Assembly: GCA_051294375.1 (NCBI GenBank)
Contig: CM119271.1
Location: 2,308,677-2,372,676, forward strand
Length of the DNA stretch: 64,000 nucleotides
From: Paraspadella gotoi
Lineage: Eukaryota > Chaetognatha
Direction of reading: 5' to 3'
The notes beneath the pieces are model-generated. The model saw nothing but the letters and a program-made list of their open reading frames with translations, ran no database searches and was not told where the DNA came from. Below, one piece after another: positions 1-11,648 of the stretch (position 1 is the stretch's first letter; every line of letters starts with the position of its first letter). The position numbers and the translations under genes are program-made.

Positions 1-38
1 AATTTGTAAGATTCCTTCAAATTTTCCAAGCCCCCAAC

Positions 39-537
39 CTCGTATTGAGATATTCCCTAAACTTTGGCGAGTTGGGCGCCGAGGCGCCGGAGACGAAAAG
101 ATGGTCGGGTTCCAGTTTATGGCGCCGTTTTAAATACAACGCCGTCTCGACCGCTATGATTGAACCGAGAGAGTGACCGAAGAACGCTACGCGGCACCCG
201 TCGAAGAAACCGCGCGAAACGATTCCTTGAAAGTTATGATGCGATCCGTTGAAAATTTATAAAGTGAGATTTGTTAATAGTATCCCCTACCATCTCCCTT
301 TTACTCACCCTCCGCCACCTCCTCCACCAACTCGGCCCTCTCCGCGTAGTAGTCTTCCCCGAACCGATTTTCTCGCCCGCGGAGTCGAACGGCGAGGACT
401 TCGAGGAATTCGGGCACGAGGCGGCCCCACCTCGCGTAGGCCGCCGTCCCGCCGCCGCTCCACGGGAAACAGATGAGGCGGCAAGTGGCGGCAGAGCCGC
501 GCCGCGCTAGGCAACTGAATAAGGCTTCGTTGGACAT
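39..537 (-). CDS. OLAH-like (type II) thioesterase, 5' part only
   Basis: The first two exons are seen, 537-309 and 225-39; the rest of the gene lies off the left edge. The protein is an alpha/beta-hydrolase of the S-acyl fatty acid synthase thioesterase type, which releases the acyl chain from a carrier protein. The opening strand with the FPWSGGG oxyanion-loop motif (about residues 24-30) is followed by LRGREN, typical of this family. Exon 2 carries the nucleophile elbow GHSLG. The phase-1 junction (donor GAGG/GTGAGT, acceptor after TTTCAAG) keeps the frame. The exon 2 donor (AG/GTTGGG) is less certain. The start ATG at 537-535 is the first in frame and precedes the conserved domain by about 20 residues. 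The Asp and His of the triad are expected in the missing exons. No synthase or carrier-protein gene is in view, so the substrate is unknown. Confidence 0.8.
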
Positions 538-1073
538 TATGGATTTCGTCAGTTGCTGACGGCAAGTTTTATTTATATTTATATTTTTTTATTTTATTAA
601 ATACCAAACTCAAGTGTTTGTTTGTTTATATGTTTACTTGAAGTACCAACGTTTTTCTTCTTATCTTATCTTAAAAAAAGACGTCGATAATATCGGTGAC
701 GTCTTTTTTTTTTTACATTTCGCTTTAGAAAAAAAAATCGAAGCAAAAAACATTTTTAAGTTAATTCGTCTTCGAATTAAAAATAAATAAAGAATAAAGT
801 TGCAAAAAAATGTCGAGTATGTAACTGAGGAATACAACTAATAACTACAACGATGTGGAAAGACGAGAGAGCGGACAAAAAAATTAACAGCACTTTTTTT
901 TTAGGAGAATGTATTAACGCCGATGAGATCATTGGAAATGTAATTTAAAAACTAGGGGAGAAAAAGGGTGGTGTTAAAGAGGTTAAGATCGATAACGTTT
1001 TTAAGAAGTCCAGGAAAATAAATAAAGCAAGTCATTTCATGTCACATTTATTTTTACGTCTAACTTCCGTCGT
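538..1073. other. intergenic, Deltex 3' UTR side
   Basis: This AT-rich gap separates the thioesterase start from the Deltex stop. It contains a minus-strand AATAAA (1047-1052 read in reverse), 22 bases downstream of the Deltex stop and probably its polyadenylation signal. A short inverted repeat, GACGTC near 681 and 700, flanks a T-rich stretch. I see no gene here. Confidence 0.6.
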
Positions 1074-4000
1074 TCAGCTTTTCCCTTTGCGACTCTTCGG
1101 CCTGACCGCTTGGTTCTCCTCGATAGCGCCCTCTTCGACGGGCGCCGGCGCCGTCGGAAGATCCTCGGGCGTCACCCCTTGGGCCGACAGTTCCATCAGT
1201 ACGTTGTCCAAGTAGTTGGAATCGGGGTAGCCGTGGCCGGTCCGGTTCGAGCCCCACTCGGTCTTGTGGTGGATCTCGTTCCAAGTGACGGTGTTGTCGA
1301 CGCCCGTGGTGGCGGACACGCCCACCGTGAAGGTCAAGCGACGCTCCCAGGAGAGGACGAGAAGTTTAAGGACGAGGCGCCCCTTGGCGTTGTTCGGGAG
1401 ATAACACTCGCGAGGGAAGCCGGTGGCTGTAAAAAGAGGGATTTAATTGTCGGTTCCTTGGTTTTTAGGCGATTAATATTAATATTAATATTAAAATAAT
1501 TGTTTCTTATCTTTTATTCTACGAATCGCGAGTGCGGGATGCAAACCTGCATAAGGCGTTCCTGGATTGGGATGCTCGGGACCCTGTATCCCCGGTTTAA
1601 TGTGGTAAACTATCGTGATTGTCCCATCGGAATCGTCGAAACTGAAAATAAGGGTGAATATCTAAAAATGATATTCTATGGTATAAGAACAACAACCCCT
1701 TCAGGCTCACCCGGGCACCGGATGCTTGGGATCAAGCCAGTAGTCCATGAATCCGAGCGGGCAATTGCCCCGCTTCTCTCCGTGGATGGTCTTGCAGGAT
1801 GGGCACTGGAGACTGGCGTCGAGGGTCCCGCTGCGGTACATTGCCACGAGGCATGCGCGGTGGAAGGCGTGACCGCATTTGGACAGACGGCTGACGGTCT
1901 CCCCGTCGAAGTCGTCCGAGAAGGACGAGAGAGACGCCAGGCGTTCCATGCAGATTGAGCATTCCGACTAAAGAGTGATAGGGCAAAAAAATTGAAGATA
2001 AATTAAAAGATTAATAAATTATCAGAACATGTAATTTCGGTTCTGGAGAGGTATGACAATCGATTATGATATCGTTAACTAGATAACAACGAAACATCCA
2101 CGAACCACTTGGAACCGCACCTCTCCAAAAGTCTCCTCGACAACGCTGGTGACGACGTCTTTGGTATACTTGGCCAGGACGTCTTCGACGGGAAACTGCA
2201 TCATCTTCGCTCGACGAAAGAGTTGCTTTTGCGCCTTGCGCGAGGGTTCGGGCACGCCGGGAACGGGCAACAGATCGAAAGGGTCTACCGGAGGCGGAGA
2301 AAAGATAGGAGCGGGCACAACAACCATGCGGAAGCTAAGGGGCACGAGGAGGGCATTGGTCATGTCCAGCACGGCCGAGGAGGTGTTGGTGAGCGAGTTG
2401 AAGGCCTTGGTGAAAGTGGCGAAGAAAGGGAGGTGTCGCGGGCGGGAGGAGGAAGTCTTCTTGCGGACGCCAGTAGGTCGATCGGGGGCGCGGAGCGGAG
2501 GAGGCGGAGATGAAGAGAGTGGGTGGGAGTTGGTTGCGGTGGGGGCGGCGGCGGCGAAGGAGGAGGAAGTCTCGTCGGTGGAGGATCGAAGGCAGACGGG
2601 GGCCGATTTGGAGAAAAGAACCGGCGAACGGGGCTGCGATTTTTCAGACTCTGGACGGACTACGGTACGAAAATTGAAATATGTAAGTTTAAAATTTTTT
2701 GTTTCATATCATTTAAGTCAGTTAGGAGGCGTGGGTTCGAATCCCACCGCTGCCACCACATTTAAGGAAAAACTCATGGATTTCTTGGTTTAAATCAGAA
2801 CGAGATTTATTCTGAGAATAATAAAGTGATGGTGAGACACACGCAAGAGTCCAGATCAATTATACTGAAACTAAAGAAAGCTAGGTCTATTTATATCTAG
2901 AGAAGAGGATCAGAGGCAAGAATTATTTTGACAATTCCATTGATTCTGCAAGCTGATTGGTCGATTCCATTTTCTCCCTGACCAATCACAATCCGATGAT
3001 TCAAATTCTGCGGATTTTATCCGAGCCTCCGATCCGATTTTGATTTCGCTTCTGCTTTATATTTGATTTCACTTTAGGTGAGGTTGAGTCTCCTGCGATG
3101 ATATGTTTATTAAAATCCATAACTCACCGGGATTGTACGAGACAGAGGAAGGCATCTTAAGCGCGCCGCCTTTGGAGAGGTCTTCCGCGGCGACGGTGGA
3201 AGATCGCCGAGGATGTTGCGAGGCGGCGGTTTGGCTCGAGTGGATCGTCGACGGCGTTGTCGTGGAACCAGTCTTTACGAGTATTCGTTTGAAAAAGGAA
3301 GATCGCGAAGGCTCGGCGCCTTCTGCGCCAAGAGGCGGCGTCACAGGCGCCGACGCGCGATTTGAAGAATCTTCATCGGTTCTTTCTTCTGGCGCAACAG
3401 CCTCAGCGGCTCCAGAGTCATCCGCTTCAAGGCAGTCAACGGCTTTACCGCATTCCGGTAAAGTTCCCACGACTTCATCCGTCGACGGAATTTTTTCTAG
3501 GTCGTCGTCGAGACGCTGGTTTATATCGGCATCAGTGCAGCAGCCGTCTACGCAGGGAAATCGGAGGTCGGTGGTGCGGAGAATTCGACGCTCGAATCCC
3601 GTCGAGTTTCGGCGCTGGACCAACTGATTACAAAAGTTGATTAAAAAGGGGATGAAATTAATCCATAGTTTTTCTACTATTCCCTTAATAGCATTATTCT
3701 TAACCGTCCAAACAAAAAACCTTGGCAACGTCGACCGAGTAAGGGCAGTCGGCGAAGATGTCCTGCAAATCCACTATTGCCTGGCCCCCTTCCGCCGCGC
3801 GTCGCCTGATTCCCTCGATGGCGTCGGAAATGTCCGCCGAGTAATTGTGCCAGGCGAAACCGGGGGCGTCGCCTTGCCATCGCCAGAGGACGCCGTCCGC
3901 GACTCCGGGTCCAACCGGAAGTGGGCGACGTCGCACTGGGCGACGTTTGCCGGTGGAGACGTTACGCTGAAACGCCGATGAGTCCGAACTGGGAGGGGGA

Positions 4001-4802
4001 AGACATGAGAATTTTAGTAATAAAACTCAATGAAGTATTTTTGTAAGCGATTGATTCTTAGAATATTACTAAATGAAATCTAATTCATCAATCTCATTTG
4101 CATATAGTAGTAGATTATTTCAAGTCTCATTTCTTTATGTTCCGTTTCAATAAAATGCCCATTTTTATATTTCACGATAATTATAATTATATTTATATTT
4201 ATATAAATGGTTCAGAAGCCTAAATGATTCATAGAGAAATTTTTAATATCTGGTTAGAATAATTACGACTTTGACGACAGAGTTAATCTCCAAACTGGCT
4301 AAAATTTTCATAACTCCCATATCTCTATATTTAATAGTTTTATTGATAATGGGAACTAAATGAGTTACGGTTTGTTGATACTGTTTTTGGTATTAATTAA
4401 AAAAAATGAGTAAAGCATAAAGGCAGAGCGAACACTACCAAAAAATTAATAAAAATCTATAGGTTGTCTTATGACTTGAGCCCCGCTCCGATAGTAGTGC
4501 ATCTTATTTATAACTGAAAACATCGAACTATGTGTCGCGGGATCACTTTCACCTCATGAAAAATCGATATAATCTTCATCCACTTACCAAATCTGCACCT
4601 CGTAATCGGCCAGGGAGACTCCGAACTTTTGAAGGGAAACTTTCCTTCCCCCGCTGCACCCCTCCCCGCCGCCTTCGCCCGCCCCTGCCGCCACTTCCGC
4701 GTACTCTGACTCGAGGAGACGAGCCACTTCTGGATCGTAAGGGATCCAGAGATCGAGATCGTTCTCCCACTCCCAGAGGGCGACGACGCCTTGGGAGCTC
4801 AT
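1074..4802 (-). CDS. dtx: Deltex E3 ubiquitin ligase (WWE-WWE-RING-DTC)
   Basis: Seven exons: 4802-4588, 3988-3721, 3623-3128, about 2659-2121, 1967-1711, 1641-1547 and 1426-1074. Exon 1 holds the first WWE domain ([18 protein letters not shown]) and exon 2 the second (VLWRWQGD, then HNYSADI). The linker carries the RRPVRRRPL stretch typical of Deltex. Exons 3 and 4 encode a Ser/Pro-rich middle ending in VEDVLAKYT, as in human DTX1. Exon 5 is the RING finger, starting ECSICMERL and including LSKCGHAFH and LQCPSC. Exons 6 and 7 form the Deltex C-terminal domain with [20 protein letters not shown] and TGHGYPD. In animals Deltex binds Notch ankyrin repeats through its WWE pair and ubiquitinates targets through RING-DTC. 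The exon 4 acceptor could be 10 bases further in; both choices keep the frame. Identity is very secure, but assignment to one vertebrate paralogue is not possible. Confidence 0.95.
2725..2758 (+). pseudogene. tRNA-Leu 3'-half fragment with CCA tail
   Basis: Within Deltex intron 3, on the opposite strand, lies a tRNA 3' end. It consists of the variable-arm end GGAGGC, a T-arm with stem GTGGG/CCCAC and loop TTCGAAT (2731-2747), the acceptor strand CGCTGCC, discriminator A (2755) and CCA (2756-2758). The stretch matches the 3' half of animal tRNA-Leu as I know it. The 5' half (acceptor GGCAGCG or similar, D-arm, anticodon arm) is absent. An encoded CCA suggests a copy made from mature tRNA by reverse transcription, or the tRNA-derived part of a repeat. 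It is not a functional tRNA gene. Confidence 0.75.
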
Positions 4803-6576
4803 GACTCGATCGAGTGGGCGTGGCGATTATCGAAAGACGTCTCCATCAGGGTTCTTTAGGAGTCTAACCTCTTACGCGAGAGTCAAAGGTCAACGTCGTT
4901 AAACATCAGTCCCGAGTATTTTTGTGATCGATAATCTCGTCGGTATCGATAATCTCTTCGCCTCATGTTTTTGGTTAATTTTGTTTAAATTTAAAAAAAA
5001 AGGTAATAAGAATAACGATAATATTATCAAACGGTGAATTTATGATTGGGGTGGCAACGTGAAAACGCCATCAGCACAAACAGCCTTTTTCTTTTTTTTC
5101 CAAAGGACTCAACTGGTTTGTTTACCCTGTAAAATTGAAACGGCTCCTCAAGCAAATAAATGGCCTTATGTTTCTTAACGAACAGTATTAACGTAACAAT
5201 CATCGTAAAACTATGGTTGCCGATTTTACTTTGTCTTAGACGGAGCCAGTTTATGTTTCGTAAAACTGTATTAAAATATTAGTTAAATTTTATTAGTTTC
5301 GTTATAATTTTAATTCTAGAGGTCTCTTACTTTAATTCTTCAAAGCAAAGGGGATGCCTCGATAAACTATTTTGACAAGTGAACAATCGAGTTTAATATT
5401 AGGTGCTTTGTATTTACCATCTTAATTAAACAATGAAAATGGTGCAACGAATTTATATAAAATATATACTATATTAATATATTCAGTCGATAAATATATA
5501 TATATATAATATTATATATACTTTTGGAAAGACTAGGGTGTGTTTAGGTCTCCATACCTTACATGCAGATTACATAGAGGGATGGAGGCTTGAACCGACC
5601 AAGGCTTGTCCTCAGGCAGGAGGCAAGATCGCTCGTTAATTGTAATTTTATATTGTTTGTACCAATTTCAAAGCAATATCCTGTAAGTTTTCGCTAGATA
5701 CTTTCATTCGAGAAAATTTGACTTCTTCATCAATGAAGTTGTGTTTTGTGTTGAGTTTTCAATTGTTTTTTATAAAATTTAACTTAATTTATCAAAATTT
5801 AGAACTGTAATCCGATCATTACAAAAGTATATCGTTTAAAATTATGTACAATGGCAAAGCCAAAGATTTATCCCATATCTTGCTAACTAACATGCATAGC
5901 TAATTTGCTAACCTTACTTTTTTTAAAAATAACTAATCTTCCTAACTTAATTCTTCGTCGATTTAAGTCAATTTTTTTTCGAAATAATAATGTAAGTTTA
6001 ATAGAAATGAATAATTCTCATAAACACAATGAGTATTGAGTAAACAGTAAATACTGGTTATTTAATCTCTAATATGCAATATCAACATTCGGTATAATAG
6101 TAAATACGTCATAACAGTGAAGAACATTTTTTCTATTAAAAAAAATGCTTTTAAGGATATAAAAAAAAGAAAAACTACCAACGAAAGAGAACTGTCGACT
6201 GAGAAAAAATGTCAGCTAGTAAAGTGCAATAAAAATGAGTAGATTAATAATAAGGCTCGCGCGAAAAAAATAAACATATTGCTTTTTTTCCTTTTCGGGA
6301 AGATGAGATCAGTTAAGTTAGGCCCTGTGCTATTATTACTCTTACGACTAATACTAGTACTACTTGAGTACGATTTACTAGAACGATAGGCAGGTTTTAC
6401 TCGTCGGAAGTAAAACAGATTTAAGATAAGGAATAAAAATATTTCCTTTTTCCTTCTAACGACGCCAAACCCGCCACGCGCAGCGTAGTACATATCAACG
6501 AACCTCTACCCTAATATAAATATATAACGAGTAATAAATATCTAACGCGTGCCGGAATTTTCCCCATTCCCCGCGG
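4803..6576. other. AT-rich intergenic region
   Basis: This is the gap between the Deltex start and the stop of the discoidin gene. It is very AT-rich, with a TA-rich run at about 5463-5520 and a degraded copy of the interspersed repeat at about 5565-5690. No coding exon or RNA gene is recognisable. Confidence 0.6.
5565..5690 (+). repeat. degraded copy of the 'TTGGTTGTACCAATTTC' repeat
   Basis: The stretch GGATGGAGGCTTGAACCGAC, then CAAGGCTTGTCC, then TTGTACCAATTTC, follows the same order as the better-preserved copies near 58.6 and 60 kb. It is diverged and lacks the left part of the unit. Confidence 0.6.
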
Positions 6577-8582
6577 TCAACACAACAAAAAATCCCTGAC
6601 CACGACATAGCCCCTCTCGAGGCCCTTCTCCATCCAGCCCGTTCGAGTCACGAGAAGCTTGTACTTTTTGTAAGGCTTTGTGTCGGGTACGCCTCCGGCT
6701 CCGGTCGCCCAGACGAGGTCGTGCTTCCGCCTGGAAATGTCGGTGTTGAAGGCTTCGCCGTCGTCAGTCTCGAAGAGGGTGTCCCATTCGAGGTAGTCGT
6801 TGGTGGCCTCGAGTCGGTAGGCGGTCGGTCCGTCGCCGAACCGCTCGCTCTCGTCGGGGCCAAGGAAGGAAAAGCGGGAGATGGTCTTAGGCTGCGGATA
6901 CTCGAACGAGACCCACTGGGGCTGGAAGGAGTCGAGGCGTTGGAGGGCGCTGGCCCACATGTAAGTCGTGCCTGAAGGGGGAATGTGGGTACCTTTCAGA
7001 AGTTGGTAAAAAGCTGTGCAAAAGCTAGTAACTTAATTGGATCATACCAAAGAACAAAAAAAATCGTTTCTCAAAAAGAAAACCCGAAAGAATCAGCCAC
7101 AACTAAAAAGCTACAATTTTAAACCAAATCCTCGTTTCCCCACCGTCACTTTACCATTAAACGCCCGTTTCCCCGCCCACTCATCGCTCCACATGGAACT
7201 TTCTTCGATTCGATACTCTTCGATCTCTCGGAGTTTGTGAGTCTTTAACTGAAGAGAATACAAAAGATCCATCCATAATACCATATCTAACTTAAAATAA
7301 GTTAAGACTGATTCCTTAAATCTTCATTCGTCACACAAAATCTCACCTGCTGGTAACACAATTGCAGGTCGCCTAAAACGACCTCGCCGACTTCTCGACC
7401 GTATTGTTTCCACAGCGTGGCGGTAAAGACCAAGCGATACTTGAGGAAATGACCGCGTCGGCGAAACGGGATGGAGTGGGTGGCTCTTTGTCCAGGATAC
7501 AGAGATATCACTGGGATACAAAATGAATGAGTGTAATAAATTTTACATTGTTAATATTTTGACAAATCAAAGTTTTATTGAGTCGCAGCGACTCAGTTTT
7601 AGTAAATCGAGATATATTTACCTTGAAATCTGTGGATGAAGCTCCACTTGTTCTCCTCAACTCCGTCGCGCCCGTAGCCCCACAATTGATAAGCCGTGGG
7701 CGAGGTGGTGGCGTTGATGGTCGGCCGGCTGAAGAAGAACTTGTGCACCATGACGGCGCGAGGACGGAAGTCGTACTGGACCCAGACGTCGCCCACGTCC
7801 AGCTCCTTGATGGACACCTGACGAAAATCGATTGCAAGGGATGTTTGTTTAAACAATGCATTAGAATAACAAGGAACGGTTATTCCAAGGTGTTGCGCCG
7901 CATTATTTTTCTTTTTACTTATCATGTCATTTATTCCTTATAAATTATAAGATTTTTTTAAAAACAAAAGGCGGCGCCAGTAGTCGCTTAGATTTGCTTT
8001 TTAACAAATAAACAACTATAGGCAAGTTATAATCGTTTTATAAATGGGACATACCGACCGACCAAAAAGTGACTTATAGAGTTGCTCCGCGAGTACTCGC
8101 GACGCAACTAAAAATATGTAAACTTTATTCATGTAATGCATCTAAAATTTTTACTCACGGGGCTGCTCCTTTCCATGGAGTTTTCTCGAAATATCTTTTT
8201 CGGTTTGTTATGGCCGCTGAGTGCTCGGCATCCTTTCGCCCTTCCCCCTTCAACGCTGCACATGAAGTTTCTGGAATGATGGGATAAAAAATATGTACGT
8301 ATTAAGTATAGTCTGCATTATACCACGTGGTTCAAAAATTCGCTCTCACCTTCTTTCGTCGATATCCATCTCGGGACATGTGGCGTCGGCGATAATACGC
8401 TTGATGGCGCTCTGAGAGCATGGTCTAAGATCGGGGGCGTTCTCAGAACTGGCGCTCTCGGCATTTTCGGCGTCTAGATCGTCGCAGATCAAAGTACCGT
8501 TGAGTTGATCCTCGGCCCGGACATCGCCGATCATAGAAGCAACGACGAAAAGCGCCAATAGACGTAAGGCGACGGCCGCCAT
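6577..8582 (-). CDS. secreted protein with two discoidin (F5/8C)-like domains
   Basis: Six exons: 8582-8350, 8270-8159, 7817-7622, 7510-7347, 7248-7155 and 6971-6577, giving 397 residues. It starts with a signal peptide (hydrophobic LRLLALFVVAS, cleavage near residue 22). A Cys-containing spacer of about 90 residues follows. The first beta-sandwich (about 116-235) has WVQYDF, AYQLWGYG and W-IHRF, as in F5/8 type C domains. The second (about 236-395) has SSMWSDEWAGKRAFNG, MWASA, QWVSFEYPQP and YRLEATND. The short exon at 7248-7155 was found by phase: without it the last exon is out of frame, and it supplies the missing start of domain 2. No transmembrane segment or GPI signal is seen, so it is probably extracellular, binding glycans, lipid or matrix. 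I do not recognise a named orthologue. Confidence 0.85.
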
Positions 8583-9014
8583 GGGGTGGGCAGAGTTCCG
8601 GCGGCGGAGAGCGAAAGTCCCGCATGAATCATCTCGCGAGAGATGGGCGAGCGCGGCCGGTTTCCATGGGAGACGAAATAAATAAAGGAGTGGGAAAGGA
8701 CGGCTTCGATAAAGGAAGGAAAACAAATATACCGAGAATAAAATTAAAAATGACTAAAAATGAGCTAAAGTTAATTATTTGGGAAACGGGTCGGGGCGCA
8801 ACACTTCGTCGCCGAATAAAAGAAAGTAAAAGAAAAAATAAGATTCAAGACTAGACAAACACTGGAAACTAGTTCAAACGCTGGAGCCTGGGGTAGAGAG
8901 AAAGATAGAAAAAAGAGAAGGAATGAGAGAGAGAAAGAAACAGAGCGAGAGGGTCAGTCGCGATGTCAAGTTAAGGAGCTTCTTAAACCTCGAACATAAT
9001 TCCGACATTCTCCT

Positions 9015-10425
9015 TCACCCAAAAGCCTTCTTCAGTCTCCGCCTCAATATCGATCTAAAACTGTCGTTGCACGACTTCTTCATGAACCGAAAGGGCAGAA
9101 CGTTCTTGCCATTGTTGACGCTGATTCGCCAGTCGGTCGGCAGCCGCGAGAGATAATCGCCGAAGTGGGCGTCGACGAAGCGATCGAAAGAGGCGTTGAA
9201 GAAGCGATTGGCGGCGCCGGGATCGGGACAGCGCCGGAGATCGACGCTTTCGGCGAGGTGTTTGCCGAAGTCGTAGAGGAGAGAGACGAGGATCTTTTGC
9301 TCGAGGGTGGCGTAGGTGAAGGCCACGCGAGGCTCGGATCCCAAAAGGGTGCTCAGCTTTTCTCGAAAGAGGTGGTTGACGTCGGCGAGGACGTCGGCGA
9401 CGGGAGGGATGCCGGAGGAGGAGGAGGAAGCCGCGTCGAGGGAGACCATGGCCGAGGAAGAGGTGGAGGGGTGAAAGCCGAAGAGGAAGTTGCCGTCGGG
9501 TTCGCAGCGGGACTCGTCGTCGCCGAGTCCGTCGTCCTCGATAAAGATGCCGCCGGGGTTGTCGTCTACCTCTACGGGGTGGTGGGAGGGGTCGTCGACT
9601 GGTGGGTAAAGAGGGGGAGACGAAAAAGTGGCTGTGAATAAGAGATGTAAAGAATGATCTAAGGACAATTGGTTGTCTTTTTAATATTTATCTATCTTTC
9701 AGTCAATCAATTATTAACACCTATTAAAAGTATTGCTAAAATCGTAAAATAAGACTACTATGAAAACCGTGTCAAAAGATATGAGGAAGGACCTAAAATG
9801 CTACAATATGTAAATGAGATTGAAGAACTCAATTTGAAATGAACTACAAATTATTCTGCTACATTTCGCTTTCGCTCTCGCACACACACAATTTCGAATA
9901 ACTAACCGACGTCAATCTCACGTTTCAGAGAAACGGACGAGGACTCGCTGGGTCGTTTTCGTTTCCCGCCGTCGACCGAGGATTTGGCATCGCACTTGCG
10001 CTTTCGCTTACGGTCGACGAAGGAAGAACAAAAGGCGTTCTCGGGAGAGGGCAGGGCATCGTGGACGATCAAGTTCATGCTCATGTCGGGAACTGGAGAA
10101 CGTAAGAAGTTAATAAAGTCAATCTCTCTATCTCTCTCGGGCTCTCTAACCAACCTTGATGTTTTTCCGTCACCGATGACGCCGTCACGTCCACCTCCAG
10201 CTCCACATCCGTCCCCAGCGGGTGAAACTCTCCGCCAGCATAGGCGTCGCAAAGATGGCGACTTCCGCAAAACTTGCGTCCCTCCTGGGTCTCTACGAGA
10301 ACGAAGATGTTGGATTCGGTGAGCGAGCTCAACTTGACGGCCGCTTCCATGAGCACGGCCACGAAAGTTTTTTCCATCGCGTGGAGTTGATTGAGAAGGG
10401 TCAGGAGACTCTCCTGGGACGACAT
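9015..10425 (-). CDS. family member A: MADS-like half-domain plus novel C-terminal domain
   Basis: Three exons, 10425-10155, 10092-9907 and 9631-9015, giving 357 residues. Residues 1-80 form the family N-terminal domain (LMEAAVKLSSLTESNIFVLV, then GRKFCGSRHLCDAY). Exon 2 carries a strong bipartite basic patch (DRKRKRK, then GKRKRP) and the SUMO-type site LKRE (9928-9917). Exon 3 holds an acidic/Ser-rich spacer and the family C-terminal domain (LVSLLYDFGKHLAE, FFNASFDRFVDAHF, FMKKSCNDSFRSILRRRLKK). The stop follows directly. The gene lies 174 bases downstream of member B's stop in a three-gene tandem cluster. Function is unknown; the basic patch argues for the nucleus. The ATG is shared in position with the other members. 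Confidence 0.85.
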
Positions 10426-10598
10426 GGTCCAAGGGAAGAGACGGTCTTTCTAGATGATCATTAAATAACTGAGTAATATTTTTAAAAATGTACGTAGATT
10501 ATGCAAATATGCATACAAATAAATTAATCGATTGAAAAAAATAATAATTAAAAGCGAAAAATAGAGATTCGGAATTCAAAACCCGGAAAAGCGCGACG

Positions 10599-11648
10599 TC
10601 ACTCGAGCCCGATCTCCAGCGTTCCCACCATACCGCCTTTCGTCTCTTTCTTGACCCGCCGTCTGAGTATCACCCGAAAGTAATCGTTGCAAGTTTTCTT
10701 GATGAAGAGCGAGGGTTTCCCCGTTCTCTTGTTGCCGAACTTAACCTTCGTGTTTCTCGGCACTTTGGCCAAAAATCCGGCAAAGTAAGTCTCGGCGAAC
10801 CTGTCGAAGCAGCGATGGTAGAAGGCGTTGATGTAGGGGGCGGTGACGCCGAACTCCAGCGTCACGTGATGGGCCAGGTGCTTGGCGTAGTCGTAGAGCA
10901 CAGAGAGGAGTAGCTTTTGCTCCCCGGAGGCGTGGGTGAACGCGAGCACGGGATCCTGCTCCAGCACGGCGCGAAGTTTCTCCTGAAAGACAGGGCCGAT
11001 CTCCGCGGGAAGTTTAGAGGCGAGCGCGACCTCGTGGGAGAGTTGGCCGAGGAGCTCTTCCTCGACGAGGGACTCGCGGTGGTCGAGACGGGTCCCCATT
11101 ACTTCACCGGCCGCGGTAGAAGGGTCCGTACCGACTGCCACTGCGGTGAAGGCGTCGAATCCCCCATAGACGGCGGCGAGGTCTTCGACGTCGTCGGGGA
11201 CCGACCCGAAGTCCGTGTCGTCAAAGCCTCGAATCTCGACGACGGGTTCCATCTTAACCGAAGACGCCGAGGATTTCTTGGCAACCACGTCGCCTTCACC
11301 GTCGTATCCGAGTTTTCGTTTCCGTCGAGACCGAGAGGAGGCGGTGGAGGAAGCGACGACAGATTCGTATCCCATCTCACAATCACGAGGCAACTCTTCC
11401 TCCTCCTCCTCTCCGTCAAAGATCTTTTCCCGGACGACGACGCCGGGATCAACTTCGAGCTGGACGTCGTCGCCACGAGGGCGGAGGACGCCGCTCAAGT
11501 AGGCGTCGCACAACTCGGCGCTTCCGACGAACCGACGCCCGGCCGAAGTGTCGATCAGGAGAAAGAGGCCGGCGTCGGTGAGGGAGAGGAGTTTGACGAC
11601 CGTTTCCACGGCGATGGAGAGGATGGAAGACTCGAACGAAGGTTCCAT
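10599..11648 (-). CDS. family member B: intronless paralogue
   Basis: One uninterrupted frame of 349 residues. The N-terminal domain is shorter at its start than in the paralogues (it begins MEPSF, equivalent to residue 17 of E and F), then AVETVVKLLSLTDAGLFLLI and GRRFVGSAELCDAY. An acidic run, a basic patch (RSRRKRKLG) and a SUMO-type site VKME (11258-11247) follow. The C-terminal domain (LLLSVLYDYAKHLA, FYHRCFDRFAETYF, FIKKTCNDYFRVILRRRVKK) is closest to A. It is the only family member without an intron, which fits retrocopying or intron loss, yet the frame is fully open and the domains are intact, so it looks functional. It lies between A and C with short spacers (174 and 308 bases). Confidence 0.85.
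   Translation of the reverse strand: MEPSFESSILSIAVETVVKLLSLTDAGLFLLIDTSAGRRFVGSAELCDAYLSGVLRPRGDDVQLEVDPGVVVREKIFDGEEEEEELPRDCEMGYESVVASSTASSRSRRKRKLGYDGEGDVVAKKSSASSVKMEPVVEIRGFDDTDFGSVPDDVEDLAAVYGGFDAFTAVAVGTDPSTAAGEVMGTRLDHRESLVEEELLGQLSHEVALASKLPAEIGPVFQEKLRAVLEQDPVLAFTHASGEQKLLLSVLYDYAKHLAHHVTLEFGVTAPYINAFYHRCFDRFAETYFAGFLAKVPRNTKVKFGNKRTGKPSLFIKKTCNDYFRVILRRRVKKETKGGMVGTLEIGLE

Noticed and set aside
2725-2758. LTR-retrotransposon primer-binding site
   Set aside because: The tRNA match is 34 bases long and includes the T-arm; primer sites usually match about 18 bases, and no LTR ends are seen.
2149-2793. 214-codon plus-strand frame that overlaps the tRNA fragment
   Set aside because: It runs antisense to Deltex exon 4 and into the intron; composition and position fit a shadow.
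4803-8350. One large gene joining Deltex and the discoidin protein
   Set aside because: Deltex has its own start and complete domain set, the discoidin protein has its own stop, and 1.7 kb of AT-rich DNA separates them.
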